The notes: generated from the sequence alone by a model not told the origin. Counted from the stretch's first letter, positions 25,362 through 34,067 are shown. The stretch is 48,339 nt of DNA from Rhodoferax sp. (GCF_018063565.1 NZ_JAGPBB010000021.1:1-48339); one strand, 5' to 3'. Program-made: numbers and translations.

Positions 25362-26068
25362 GAACGACGGGCAAAGAAACCCAGGTCCAGAAATTGCGCC
25401 CACAGCCGCTGCCACACTGGCCAGTCGTGCGCACCGGGCAACTGGCAGTGGTGGGCTGAGGGTAAACGTGCAGCCAGCAAGGCCATGCCATCGGCAAACC
25501 GGTCATGCGCGCCGTAACCCATGAAGACCGGGATCTGGATGTCAGGTTGCTTGAGCCATTGCCATAGGCGGAACTCCGGGTCTTGCCACTGCGCGGGGCT
25601 GGCTTGCCAGGCATCGATGCCGCCGGCGCGCCGGATCGCGTTGGTGGTCAGGCGGCTGCCTGCATACGGCGCAATCAAGCACAGACCGTCCACCAGTGCG
25701 GCGTGCTCGGCCAGGCAGGACAAGGCCAGTTGCCCGCCCCGCGAAATACCGCCCAACCACACCTGCCGGTAGTGCGCACGCGCCGGCAACAGAAGGCCAA
25801 CTGCCAGCGCGTGCAGTGCGGCGCGGTTGCAGCCCTCCAGGGCGTGCAGATCAGGTGCGATCAGGTCAAGTGGCAACCCACGCTGCTGCACCGCCGCCAA
25901 TATGCCGGCCTGCTCCATGTGCTGCGGTGTCATCAGCGCGCCGGGCAACATCACCAGCAAAGTGTCGGCCCCGCCACGGTGTACCGCGCTGGTGGCCACG
26001 AGGGTTTCATCGATAAATGAACAAAAATGGCGTCTAGCGCTTTCTGTAATTGCGCTTGCAGCTATCAT
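25358..26068 (-). CDS. Alpha/beta-hydrolase-like protein whose start lies in a dispersed repeat
   Basis: A 236-residue alpha/beta hydrolase fold protein: LLVMLPGALMTPQ is the early strand, Ser109 in WLGGISRGGQLAL is the nucleophile elbow, Asp in YGAHDRF and His in PGAHDWPVW complete a triad. In the pathway it could act as a thioesterase or esterase; no hotdog thioesterase is seen nearby. The ATG at 26068 has AGGTGA upstream. Residues 1 to about 17 (MIAASAITESARRHFCS) are encoded inside repeat copy B, so the original N-terminus may have been replaced. Every other junction in this operon overlaps, but here a 7-base gap separates it from the MMPL gene. Confidence 0.8.
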   Translation of the reverse strand: MIAASAITESARRHFCSFIDETLVATSAVHRGGADTLLVMLPGALMTPQHMEQAGILAAVQQRGLPLDLIAPDLHALEGCNRAALHALAVGLLLPARAHYRQVWLGGISRGGQLALSCLAEHAALVDGLCLIAPYAGSRLTTNAIRRAGGIDAWQASPAQWQDPEFRLWQWLKQPDIQIPVFMGYGAHDRFADGMALLAARLPSAHHCQLPGAHDWPVWQRLWAQFLDLGFFARRS

Positions 26069-26078
26069 TATTGATTCA
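26021..26078. repeat. Dispersed GATAGCTATC-type repeat, copy B
   Basis: Same block order as copy C at 40471-40530: AAAAATGGCGTCT, a stem AGCGC (26036-26040) / GCGCT (26052-26056), then GCAGCTATCATTATTGAT. It straddles the MMPL/hydrolase junction and supplies the hydrolase start codon and about 17 codons. In copy C the stem is AGCCC / GGGCT, a paired change that keeps the hairpin. Confidence 0.65.
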
Positions 26079-28418
26079 CCTGGATTGTGCCGGATACACC
26101 AGCACTGCCGCCAGGAACAGGGCCAGCAGCGCACCCGGCCCGACCGTGACACCGATGGCCTGCAGCACCGGAACACTCGACAGGGCCAGGGTGCCAAAGC
26201 CGATCGCCGTGGTCAGTGTGGCGACTGCCATCGACATCAGCGTGGCCGCGTCCAGCGGCTCACCGCCAGCAGGTCGGTCAAAGAACAAGGCATAGTTGGA
26301 GCCCACCGCCACAATCAGCAGCATGCCCACCAGGTGCAGCAGGTGCAGGCGCGTGCCAGACAGGTGCAGCAACGCGATCACGCCCATCACCGTCAACACC
26401 AGCGTCAGCAGCACCCGCAGCAGACGCTGCGGTGAGCGCAGCGTCAGCGCCAGCAACAGCACAATCGCCACAAAACCGGCCAGCGACAGTTGCACCGCCT
26501 CATCCATATAGCCGCTGTAGAGCGCCTCAAACTCGGCCTTCAAATCGACAAACAACGCGCCACTTCCGGCCAACGCGGCCCGCAGTTTTTCTGGCGGAAT
26601 GGCAGCATCGGGCGCACCCGGGGCGGGGCGCAAAGGCATCATCACGGTCCAGCCGCCTGATGCCACCGGCATCAGCATCGAGTCCACCGCCAGCGCCAGC
26701 GCGCTGCCGCTCAGATCGGCCCGGCGCATCACACCGGCGCTGCGGGCGGCCTGCACGTCAGCCACAAACGGGGCGAGTTTGTCGGCACCCAGTGGTGACT
26801 CGGCCAGCGCGCTGCGCAGTCGCACCTGCAAGACATCCGGCGCTGGCAGGCTGGCCAGACGCTGCTGTTGCTGCACGGCACTGGGCAGGAAACGCGCCGG
26901 GCTGTCGTAGCCGCCAATCACCGCTTGCGCCACCAGCCGATCGAGTTGCGCGCCAACCCGTTCGGCGGCCTGCAAGGCGCTTTCCTGGTCTGGTGCGTGA
27001 ATGGTGACCAGGTAGCGCGCATCGGGTGCGGCCAGGTCGGCCCGCATGCGTGAGTCGGCGTTGGCCTCGTCCTGGCTGACGGTGGACAGCGCCGACAGGT
27101 TCGCATCCCACAAATTGGCACGCTGCAGCCATAGGTAGCCCCCTGCCAGCAGCGCCAGCAGCGCCACCCCGGCTCGCAGGCGATGCGCTTTGCCCAACTG
27201 CGCCAGCGCACGGTGCACCCAGGGTGCCGGCGCTGGCACACTGAAATGCGTGCCTGCCAGCGTGGGCAACACAAACCGGGTCACCAGGGCCGCTGTCACA
27301 ACCCCGGACAAGGCGTACAAACCTAGTTGCGACAAGCCCGGAAAGCCTGAAAACAGCAGCGCCCCAAAACCCAGCGCCGAGGTCAGCACCCCCAGGCGCA
27401 CCGTCGGCCAGAACACCCGGCGCCAGTTGTCCAGCCCGATGCGCCCGGACTGCACAAAGAAGTAGATGGCGTAATCCACCGCCTCGCCGATCAGTGCCGA
27501 GCCAAACCCCACGGTGATGCCAAACACCGTGCCATGCACCAGACTCACCACGGCCACCCCGGCCAGCGCACCGCTGAGCATGGGCAGCAGCCCCAGAGCC
27601 AGCAGCCGTGGCGAGCGATACACCCACAGCAACACCCCCACGATGCCCGCCATGCTGATGAGAAACAGACGCGACACCTCGGTCTTGATGGTTTCGCGTG
27701 CCTGCACTGCGAACTTGCCCGGGCCCGAGACCTGCAGTGTCATGCCGCGGCGCCCCTGTTGCGAAAGCACCTCGTCAAAAGCCTGCTGCACGCCTGCAAT
27801 CGCTGCGCCCTGGCCATCGGTGTCGGCACCCAGCGCGCGGGTTTGTGCCAGCAGCATGGCCCGCTCGCCGTTTCGCGAAGCCCAGACACCGGCGCGCGTT
27901 TCAGGCTGGGCACCGGGGTTGAACTGGGTCACCACCTCCAGCAGTTCCCCGGTCGGGTCGCGCGCCAGATAGGGCTTGAACATCAGCCCCAGTGGCGAGG
28001 ACAGCAAGTCAATGGTGTTGGCGACGGCGGCCTGCAGGCCGGCTTCGGTAAAGCGTTCCGCCGACACCGTCGGACTGAGCTGATAGCGGTAGCGCAGCAG
28101 CAGGTCACGCTCGCCTTCGAGTCCACCAGCCTCGCCGTTCTGCACCGACACATAGGCCGGATCGCGGGCCAGGCGTTGGCGCAACGCCCGCGATACCGCA
28201 GCGCGCTGCACGGCATCGGCGCCATCGATGGACAACATCAGCAAGCGCGAGACCGTACCGTCTTGCAACTGGCCGACCAGGGCGCGCTGCTCGGCGCTGG
28301 GTTTGGATGGCAGGAAAAACGACATGTCGGCGGAAAACCGGCTGTTCCAGACCACCGCTGCACCAGCCAGCATACACAGCAGCCAAAGCAGAAACACCCG
28401 CAGCTTCGCAGACTTCAT
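26076..28418 (-). CDS. MMPL/RND-family exporter of the APE cluster
   Basis: A 780-residue inner-membrane transporter of the MMPL type, expected to move the finished polyene lipid across the inner membrane. One N-terminal helix (VFLLWLLCMLAGAAVVW) precedes a large periplasmic domain. A block of helices around residues 250-400 carries the family's GSALIGEAVDYAIYFF motif. A second periplasmic domain and a second helix block with VGSNYALFFDR repeat the pattern, showing the usual two-half layout. The stop lies seven bases before the hydrolase start; the start overlaps the LolA-like gene by ATGA. MMPL plus LolA-like carrier is a diagnostic pair for APE clusters. Confidence 0.9.
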   Translation of the reverse strand: MKSAKLRVFLLWLLCMLAGAAVVWNSRFSADMSFFLPSKPSAEQRALVGQLQDGTVSRLLMLSIDGADAVQRAAVSRALRQRLARDPAYVSVQNGEAGGLEGERDLLLRYRYQLSPTVSAERFTEAGLQAAVANTIDLLSSPLGLMFKPYLARDPTGELLEVVTQFNPGAQPETRAGVWASRNGERAMLLAQTRALGADTDGQGAAIAGVQQAFDEVLSQQGRRGMTLQVSGPGKFAVQARETIKTEVSRLFLISMAGIVGVLLWVYRSPRLLALGLLPMLSGALAGVAVVSLVHGTVFGITVGFGSALIGEAVDYAIYFFVQSGRIGLDNWRRVFWPTVRLGVLTSALGFGALLFSGFPGLSQLGLYALSGVVTAALVTRFVLPTLAGTHFSVPAPAPWVHRALAQLGKAHRLRAGVALLALLAGGYLWLQRANLWDANLSALSTVSQDEANADSRMRADLAAPDARYLVTIHAPDQESALQAAERVGAQLDRLVAQAVIGGYDSPARFLPSAVQQQQRLASLPAPDVLQVRLRSALAESPLGADKLAPFVADVQAARSAGVMRRADLSGSALALAVDSMLMPVASGGWTVMMPLRPAPGAPDAAIPPEKLRAALAGSGALFVDLKAEFEALYSGYMDEAVQLSLAGFVAIVLLLALTLRSPQRLLRVLLTLVLTVMGVIALLHLSGTRLHLLHLVGMLLIVAVGSNYALFFDRPAGGEPLDAATLMSMAVATLTTAIGFGTLALSSVPVLQAIGVTVGPGALLALFLAAVLVYPAQSR

Positions 28419-28987
28419 GGGCTGTCGATCGGCTCAATGGCGATCTCGGAGCGGTCGCCATCGACTTGCAGGTACTCGATGTGGCGCACCTGGCTGTTGC
28501 TGCCGCTGACCGTGATGCGTTGCAGCAGCGCCGAGATGGCGGGCGCACTGGGCATCAGGGTCAGCACCCATTGCCTGCTATCGCCCTGCAGTTGAAGCGC
28601 ATAGTTTTGCTCCAGCACCTGCCGGTTGCCCGCCAGGGTGCTGCGGATGCTGTCGACAAAAGCCTGGGCTTCAGGGCGGCTGCTCAAATGGATCGACATC
28701 CGGCGCTTGTCGCGCTCCAGGCTGAGCTGGTCTTTGTCAAGCACCATGGTTTCCGGTTTGGGCAACAAGGTGCGCTTTTCGAGCCGGTCGGGCGGACTGT
28801 AGAGCATTTCGCCGCTGGACTGTACCGGTTTGTCGAGCAGCGCGATGTGGCGCTTTTCGACAAAGCGCGCGCGGCCCCCCTTGTTTTTAGCCAGTTCACC
28901 CATGAGCTGATCCAGATCGAAGGCCGCCCACGCGTTGCCTGCCAACCCCAGCGTCACCATCATGGCCATACAGCAGCATCGGATCAT
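28415..28987 (-). CDS. LolA-like outer-membrane lipoprotein carrier protein
   Basis: A 190-residue periplasmic protein with a signal peptide (MIRCCCMAMMVTLGLAGNAWA, cleavage near residue 21) and a LolA-like fold: FDLDQLMGELAKNKGGRARFVEKR, then EMLYSPPDRLEK, and a strand-rich end. In APE clusters this protein probably shuttles the lipid-linked pigment from the MMPL pump to the outer membrane. The ATG at 28987 overlaps the acyltransferase stop (ATGA); a TTG at 28999 is less likely. Sequence similarity to true LolA is low, as is common for the APE group. Confidence 0.85.
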   Translation of the reverse strand: MIRCCCMAMMVTLGLAGNAWAAFDLDQLMGELAKNKGGRARFVEKRHIALLDKPVQSSGEMLYSPPDRLEKRTLLPKPETMVLDKDQLSLERDKRRMSIHLSSRPEAQAFVDSIRSTLAGNRQVLEQNYALQLQGDSRQWVLTLMPSAPAISALLQRITVSGSNSQVRHIEYLQVDGDRSEIAIEPIDSP

Positions 28988-29889
28988 TTTTTTTGCCAAA
29001 AATCGAAGAAATTAAACCAGTTGTAGGGTGCCAGCCGACACAGCCGGGTCAGGCTGTCAGCATAACGCTGCACGGCAGTCTGAATCGCGGCATCACGCTG
29101 GCGGCGTTCGATCTCTGAGAAATCGGCCAGCAATTCAAAATGCAACTGGTAGCGGTTGCCGCCCAGATACAGCCCGGCCATCAGGAACACAGGGCGTTTG
29201 AGCATCGCCGCCATGCGCCAGGGGCCGAGCGGAAAGTCGGCACTGTGCCCCAGAAAATCAGCCGCCAGCGTGGTGTCGCCGCCCAGGGATCGGTCCGCCA
29301 GCATGCCCACCAGGTATCCGGCGTCGAGCTTGTCGCGCACTTGCAGCATCGAGTCGAGCTGTCCCAGCGCAATGATGTCTTGCATGGCGCGCGGGTTAAT
29401 GGCAGCCAGCGTGGCATTGAGCTTGCGCGCGTTCTGCTCGTACATCAGCATCGCGACACGCAGACCCTGCTGGTCCCGGCCGATGGCGCGCAGGGCTTCA
29501 AAACTGCCCAGGTGCGCGCCCACCAGCAAGGCCCCGGGCTGTCGTTGCAAGGCCGCCTGCAGCGCCTGCGCCCCCCGCACCTCGATGTCAAACACATCGA
29601 AACGGTCGTTGAGCAGATAGACCCGGTCGTGGATGGTGCTGGCGAAGCTCAACACATGGCGATAACCATCGCGCCAGCCGGCGTGCCGACCCAGCGCACG
29701 CGTCAGGTAGGCGCGACTGGCGCGCCGTGCCATGGGTGCAAACAGCACAAAGTAGGCGGTGATACCGTGCAGCACCAGCCGGCCCAGGCGACGGCCAAAA
29801 GTCAGCGAGATCCAGACCATCAGACGCAACACCAGCGCATGGCTGCGTTCCTGCTGCTGCATCCAGTCGGGACGAGGATCGGGTTTCAT
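28984..29889 (-). CDS. LpxL/HtrB-like acyltransferase
   Basis: A 301-residue lysophospholipid acyltransferase-superfamily protein of the lipid A late-acyltransferase type. The N-terminal half has a membrane-binding helix (LVLHGITAYFVLFAP). The catalytic HxxxxE is His126-Glu131 in VGAHLGSFEAL, followed by the block ADRSLGGDTTLAADFLGHSADFPLGPW. In APE clusters it likely transfers the aryl-polyene acyl chain to its lipid or sugar acceptor. The ATG at 29889 overlaps the dehydratase stop; a longer in-frame reading would extend through that gene and is rejected. Confidence 0.88.
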   Translation of the reverse strand: MKPDPRPDWMQQQERSHALVLRLMVWISLTFGRRLGRLVLHGITAYFVLFAPMARRASRAYLTRALGRHAGWRDGYRHVLSFASTIHDRVYLLNDRFDVFDIEVRGAQALQAALQRQPGALLVGAHLGSFEALRAIGRDQQGLRVAMLMYEQNARKLNATLAAINPRAMQDIIALGQLDSMLQVRDKLDAGYLVGMLADRSLGGDTTLAADFLGHSADFPLGPWRMAAMLKRPVFLMAGLYLGGNRYQLHFELLADFSEIERRQRDAAIQTAVQRYADSLTRLCRLAPYNWFNFFDFWQKK

Positions 29890-30191
29890 GGCAACGGTGG
29901 CAACACGCTGCCAGTGGCCATGGTGCGACCGGCACAACTCACCGTGAACGCCAGCGCGCCGCGAGCGCCATCCCGAAAGGAAAACACCAGCGCATCGCCC
30001 GGGCCGCACGGACTCAGGAACTTGGCCTGCGTGATCTGCCAGCCCGGTTCAGGCTGTCCCAGATGTTGCTGGGCAAACAGCAGGGCCTGGTCCAGCAGCA
30101 GGACGCCAGGCAGGATGGGATGCCCCGGAAAATGTCCGGCAAATGCAGGGTGCTCCGGTGGCACCTGCCAGGTGAACACGGCCTCAGCCAT
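29886..30191 (-). CDS. FabZ/FabA-like dehydratase (ApeI-like)
   Basis: A short hotdog protein of 101 residues. The dehydratase block FAGHFPGHPILPGVLLLDQ carries His20 and Asp34 at the active-site positions. In characterised APE systems a protein of this type partners with the ApeP-like dehydratase (here 14658-15092). The ATG at 30191 overlaps the AMP-ligase stop by eight bases; further upstream starts would be nested in that gene. Length and motif both fit. Confidence 0.85.
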   Translation of the reverse strand: MAEAVFTWQVPPEHPAFAGHFPGHPILPGVLLLDQALLFAQQHLGQPEPGWQITQAKFLSPCGPGDALVFSFRDGARGALAFTVSCAGRTMATGSVLPPLP

Positions 30192-31518
30192 GCGTGTGTT
30201 GCTGGTAAAGCGCCTGTAGTGCGCTGCGTGGCAGCTTGCCGGTACTGTTGCGTGGCAGGGCATCGAGCTGGACCAGCGGGCGTGGCAAAAAAATGGGATC
30301 GATGCGATGGCGCAACGCCGCCAGCAGTGCAGCGCGCGGCAGGCCCGGTGCCACCACAAAAGCGCTCAGTCGGGTGACGGCCTCTGTCGCCTGGGCATCC
30401 GGCAGAAAAAACGCACCGTCCTGCACACCCTCGATGGCGCACAACTGGTGGTTCAGGTAACCCAGCGAAGTTCTTTTGCCCGCAATGTTGACCAGATCTG
30501 CATGGCGGCCGTGCAACAGAAAGTAGCCATCGGGCCGTAACTCGATCAGGTCTGACAACGGCACCCGTCCCTCGACGTGGCCGCCCTGCGCGTAGCTGGT
30601 GTCGCTCGCCTGTGTCAGTTGCACTCCGGGCAGCAAACGCCAGGCGGCTCCGTCTGTGGTGCGCCGGCAGGCCAGTTGCGACGATTCGGTGGAGCCATAG
30701 ATCTCATGCACCGGTGCGCCACTGCGTTGCTCCACCTGCGCGGCCAGCTCGGTACTCAACGGCGCAGTGGCGGACAGGCAGCGTTGCAGCGTCGGCCACG
30801 CCAGACCCGAGCCCAGCAGCGCCGACAGGTGGTAGGGGGTGGTGACCAGCATGCGCGGTTGCGGTACCGCCTGCAGAGCCTCGACAACATCCTGCGGGTA
30901 AAACGGCTTGCCGCTCCAAAAGCTGCAACCCCCGTGCAGCGCCATTAAAAAGGTGGACTCAAAACCGTAGCTGTGCTGTGCCGGCACCGTGCCGACCAGC
31001 ACCGGCGGGTGCTTGCCCAAGCCCAGCCCAAGCGCCTCGGCCTGGCCGTTTTGCACCAGTTTGCCCCAGGTCTTGCCGTGTGGCTGGGGCAGACCGGTGG
31101 AGCCCGAGGTGAACAAGATCGCCACCACCCGGTCGGCGGCAATGGCTGGCATGTCGTTCACCGGCGGGCGCGCCAGCCGGTTGAGCTCAGGGAACGCCAT
31201 GCGGGCCAAGCCCGGCAGATCAAAGCTGCCATCGGTCACGCAAAAAGCCCCAGCATAGTCCTGCGCCAGGCGCAGCAGCGTTTCAGGTGACTGCGACGCC
31301 GGCTGCAGACTGGTCTTGCCAGACAGCAGGCAAGCGGCAAACAGCACGGCAAAGTGGTAGCGGTCTTCGCACAGGTTCAGCACCCAGTTGCCAGCGGGCA
31401 GCTCAGCCGCCACCGCCTGCGCGTCCGCCAGGTACTCCCCCACCGTGACCGGCCCTGCGGGGCGCCAGGCCAACGTATCGCCCAGTGTGCGCTCACTCAC
31501 CAGCGGCAGCAGGCTCAT
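30184..31518 (-). CDS. AMP-dependent acyl-ACP ligase (ApeH-like, starter activation)
   Basis: A 444-residue member of the adenylate-forming family that should activate the aromatic starter acid as acyl-AMP and load it on ACP. The nucleotide loop FTSGSTGLPQPHGKT is at residues 136-150. Other core motifs are EIYGSTES, GRHADLVNIAGKR and the catalytic lysine in RNSTGKLPR. It is shorter than acyl-CoA ligases, as usual for this clade. It overlaps its neighbours on both sides. The starter (for example a hydroxybenzoate or hydroxycinnamate) cannot be read from the sequence. Confidence 0.9.
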   Translation of the reverse strand: MSLLPLVSERTLGDTLAWRPAGPVTVGEYLADAQAVAAELPAGNWVLNLCEDRYHFAVLFAACLLSGKTSLQPASQSPETLLRLAQDYAGAFCVTDGSFDLPGLARMAFPELNRLARPPVNDMPAIAADRVVAILFTSGSTGLPQPHGKTWGKLVQNGQAEALGLGLGKHPPVLVGTVPAQHSYGFESTFLMALHGGCSFWSGKPFYPQDVVEALQAVPQPRMLVTTPYHLSALLGSGLAWPTLQRCLSATAPLSTELAAQVEQRSGAPVHEIYGSTESSQLACRRTTDGAAWRLLPGVQLTQASDTSYAQGGHVEGRVPLSDLIELRPDGYFLLHGRHADLVNIAGKRTSLGYLNHQLCAIEGVQDGAFFLPDAQATEAVTRLSAFVVAPGLPRAALLAALRHRIDPIFLPRPLVQLDALPRNSTGKLPRSALQALYQQHTHG

Positions 31519-32195
31519 GCACCGTGCTCCGGTGGCTGCTGCGCCGAGTTACCCAAAGCTGCGCGCTGGCGGTAGGCCCGGATCACGTCGGCCAGACCCG
31601 GGCGTTCGTGTGGCGGCAAGACACGCTGGCGCACCAGATGCTCGGCCAGAAACATCCCGGCGATCAGGGGTCCGGTCAGCAAGTTGGCGTGTACCGACCA
31701 GACGGCCGGTGTGGCCCAAAAAAACAGACCGGTAGAAACCAGCGCGTTGCCCAGGAAGAACAACGTCCAGGCCCAGGTGACTTGCCGCGTGTACCGGAGT
31801 TTGCGCGCGGACAGGGTATGGCCAAAGATGTATCGGGCCATGCGGGTGATCAGCGGCTCGCCCGGCTGGCGCAGGGTGCGCCCAAACAGCACGGCCAGCG
31901 CCAGATGGGTGCCCAGGTGTTGCAGGTAATACAAAAGCGCGACGTTCTGTCGCAATTGGGGCCACAAGGCCAGCACCGCAGCCAGTGCCAGCAGCAGACC
32001 CGCCAGGCGAACGGCGCGCTGCTTGACCTGCCACAACAGCACCGCCCAGGCCAGCAGCAGCGGGGTAGTGGCAATGGCTGCGTTCACATCGGCACTGCCG
32101 ACGCCGGCACTGCCCAGGTGGGCCGACACGGTCCAGGCCAGCAGCAGTGCGCCAGCCGCCGCGCCGCGCCATGCCTGCGACCAGCTCAGGCTCAT
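31515..32195 (-). CDS. COG4648-type integral membrane protein of the APE cluster
   Basis: A 226-residue membrane protein with about six hydrophobic segments (near 10-28, 40-56, 61-80, 88-105, 140-158, 165-185). Between segments it carries FGRTLRQPGEPLITRMARYI and the conserved LRYTRQVTWAWTLFF, which mark the predicted membrane protein regularly found next to the AMP-ligase in APE clusters. Its function is not known. It overlaps the ACP stop and the ligase start by four bases each. Confidence 0.82.
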   Translation of the reverse strand: MSLSWSQAWRGAAAGALLLAWTVSAHLGSAGVGSADVNAAIATTPLLLAWAVLLWQVKQRAVRLAGLLLALAAVLALWPQLRQNVALLYYLQHLGTHLALAVLFGRTLRQPGEPLITRMARYIFGHTLSARKLRYTRQVTWAWTLFFLGNALVSTGLFFWATPAVWSVHANLLTGPLIAGMFLAEHLVRQRVLPPHERPGLADVIRAYRQRAALGNSAQQPPEHGA

Positions 32196-32473
32196 TGGGT
32201 GCGCTGGCTGGCAATGTGTTGGGTCAGTGCGCGCAGCGACGCGTAGATCTGCGCATTGTGCTCGTTGTCTGAGCGCAGCTGGAAGCCATAGCGTTTGGAG
32301 ATCACCAGCGAAATTTCAAGCATGTCAATGGAGTCCAGCCCCAGGCCCTCGCCGTACAGCGGGTCATCGGGCAAGACCTCACTGGCCTGAACCTCCAGGT
32401 TCAGCGCTTCTATGATCAACTCGGCGACCTCATTCATGAGGGTATCCAGGGCAACAGAGGGAACGTCAGACAT
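32192..32473 (-). CDS. Acyl carrier protein 1
   Basis: A 93-residue ACP with the phosphopantetheine serine Ser48 in GLGLDSIDMLEI. It carries intermediates during polyene synthesis. It is the first gene of the long minus-strand operon, and its stop overlaps the membrane-protein start by ATGA. The ATG at 32473 (MSDVPSVALD) has no strong ribosome site; the in-frame ATG at residue 13 would truncate helix 1. A second ACP is encoded at 34252-34533. Confidence 0.92.
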   Translation of the reverse strand: MSDVPSVALDTLMNEVAELIIEALNLEVQASEVLPDDPLYGEGLGLDSIDMLEISLVISKRYGFQLRSDNEHNAQIYASLRALTQHIASQRTQ

Positions 32474-32572
32474 TTGAGATTATTTTCATGGTTGGACAGT
32501 GCGGCAGGCTGTGTCTACCCTGTCAGGAGCGCACTGCAAAAAGGCGTGGTGGCCGACTTTTACCCCCAAAAA

Positions 32573-32578
32573 ATTATA
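32573..32578 (-). promoter_or_regulatory. Candidate -10 box of the minus-strand APE operon
   Basis: On the minus strand this reads TATAAT, a perfect -10 hexamer, 100 bases before the ACP start and in the divergent gap between ACP and PAP2 genes. A -35 element is weak (GGTTGC-like at 32599-32594, spacing 15), so an activator may be needed. No other candidate is as good in this gap. Confidence 0.45.
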
Positions 32579-32634
32579 CGCTGGCACAATCGCGCAACCC
32601 CTATTTCAGGCGCCGCGACCGCGCCGTTTCCTCC

Positions 32635-33282
32635 ATGAAACCCCAATGGCCACAACGCATTGCAGACCGCCTGGTCCGTTACTGGCCGCTCAAGGCCCTT
32701 GGTACCTCGCTGTTCATGGCGCTGTTTTTCTGGGCTTATTTTCAGGTGCTGCACCACCCTGATGGGGTGCCGTGGGTCATGCCCAGGATCTGGCTCGACG
32801 ACTGGGTCGCGTTCACGCCGTATTCTTTCCCGATCTATGCATCACTGTGGGTGTATGTGTCACTGCCGCCAGCATTGATGGGCAACCTGCGGGCGCTGAT
32901 CCTGTATGGCTTGTGGGTTGGACTGATGTGCTTGCTGTGTCTGGCCCTGTTCTGGTTTTTCCCGACGCAGACCCCCACGGTTGACATCGACTGGCGCCAC
33001 TATCCAGCCCTGGCGATGATCAAGGGTGTGGACGCTGCGGGCAATGCCTGTCCGTCGCTGCACGTGGCGTCGGCGGTGTTTTCAGCCTGCTGGCTGGGGC
33101 GCATCCTGTGGCAGTTGCACACGCCCAACAGCCTCACCTGGATGAGCTGGGTGCTTTGTCTGGGCATCGCCTGGTCCACCATGGCGTCGTTGCAGCATGT
33201 CGCGCTCGACGTGATCAGCGGGGCAGTCGTGGGCCTGGTCTTTGCGGCGGCATCGCTGCGCCACATCCGCAATACCGTCTGA
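32635..33282 (+). CDS. PAP2-family membrane phosphatase
   Basis: A 215-residue membrane protein with about five or six helices and the PAP2-type motifs: GNACPSLHVASAVF (in place of PSGH) and STMASLQHVALDVISGAVVG (SR-like...H...D). The PSLH form is typical of the inositolphosphotransferase-like branch that acts on polyprenyl or glycerolipid phosphates. The ATG at 32635 (MKPQWPQRIA) starts just before the first helix. It diverges from the ACP operon and is convergent with the PlsC-like gene. A role in removing or swapping a phosphate headgroup of the APE lipid is possible but unproven. Confidence 0.82.
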   Translation: MKPQWPQRIADRLVRYWPLKALGTSLFMALFFWAYFQVLHHPDGVPWVMPRIWLDDWVAFTPYSFPIYASLWVYVSLPPALMGNLRALILYGLWVGLMCLLCLALFWFFPTQTPTVDIDWRHYPALAMIKGVDAAGNACPSLHVASAVFSACWLGRILWQLHTPNSLTWMSWVLCLGIAWSTMASLQHVALDVISGAVVGLVFAAASLRHIRNTV

Positions 33283-33323
33283 CAGGATTGTTGAGGCCAA
33301 AAAAACTGCGGCGACCAGGGCTC

Positions 33324-34067
33324 TCAGAGGCGCAAACCTTCATCAATCGAGCGGGTCATCTGCGCCTCGTAGTAGCGCTGCAGGTGGCGCGCGGTATCGG
33401 CGCACGCACCTGTGGCGGGCAGTTGCGCGCCGATACGGGCTTGATAGATCAGTGGAAACCGGGGCGGGCGAAACAGCGTCCAGCCCTTGCTCAGGTAGGG
33501 TGAGTTGGTGCGGATCAGGAGGGTCTGCAGCGGTTGCCCGGTCCGCTTGGCAATCAAAGCCACGCCGGGCTTGATGTCATTGACGGGCTGGCGCGTGGTG
33601 CGGGTGCCTTCCGGGAACACCAGCAAATGCGGCCCCCTGAGCACCGTGCTGCTGGCGCTGCGCAGCATCTGGCCGGGTTTGTGGTTGGACACATAACCCG
33701 CCAGATAGGCACCCGCACCAAACAGAATGTTGCTGCCGATGCTGGCCTTCATCAGGCAGACGCCGCGCCGCACCCTTGAAATCACCAGGAACACGTCGAT
33801 CATGCTGGGATGATTGGCCACCAGCACCAGTCCCGTTTGCTGATTCAGCGCATCGAGCTGGCGCAAATCGAGCTGCATCAGACCGCTGCGCTCGGCGCCG
33901 GTCAAAAAAACGCGAAACACGCCGCTAATCAGCCCCTGCACCAGCGGCTCGCGAAAGCGGCGCGGCGTGGCCAGCAGTGGCAGCACCGCCACATTGCCGG
34001 CCAACAGCATCAGGCCGAGCCACAGCAGCATCACATAAAACAGGCCAAGTTGACGAATTCGGACCAT
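33324..34067 (-). CDS. PlsC-like 1-acylglycerol-3-phosphate acyltransferase
   Basis: A 247-residue acyltransferase with an N-terminal helix (LGLFYVMLLWLGLMLLAGNVAV) and the catalytic NHPSMID (Asn85-Asp91, HxxxxD), the block FPEGTRTTRQ and GVALIAKRTGQP. It acylates lysophosphatidate-like acceptors at the membrane. The ATG at 34067 has GAGG six bases upstream; a TTG at 34109 is rejected. It lies between the two divergent halves of the cluster, with its promoter region shared with ACP 2, so it probably supplies or modifies the lipid part of the pigment. Confidence 0.87.
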   Translation of the reverse strand: MVRIRQLGLFYVMLLWLGLMLLAGNVAVLPLLATPRRFREPLVQGLISGVFRVFLTGAERSGLMQLDLRQLDALNQQTGLVLVANHPSMIDVFLVISRVRRGVCLMKASIGSNILFGAGAYLAGYVSNHKPGQMLRSASSTVLRGPHLLVFPEGTRTTRQPVNDIKPGVALIAKRTGQPLQTLLIRTNSPYLSKGWTLFRPPRFPLIYQARIGAQLPATGACADTARHLQRYYEAQMTRSIDEGLRL

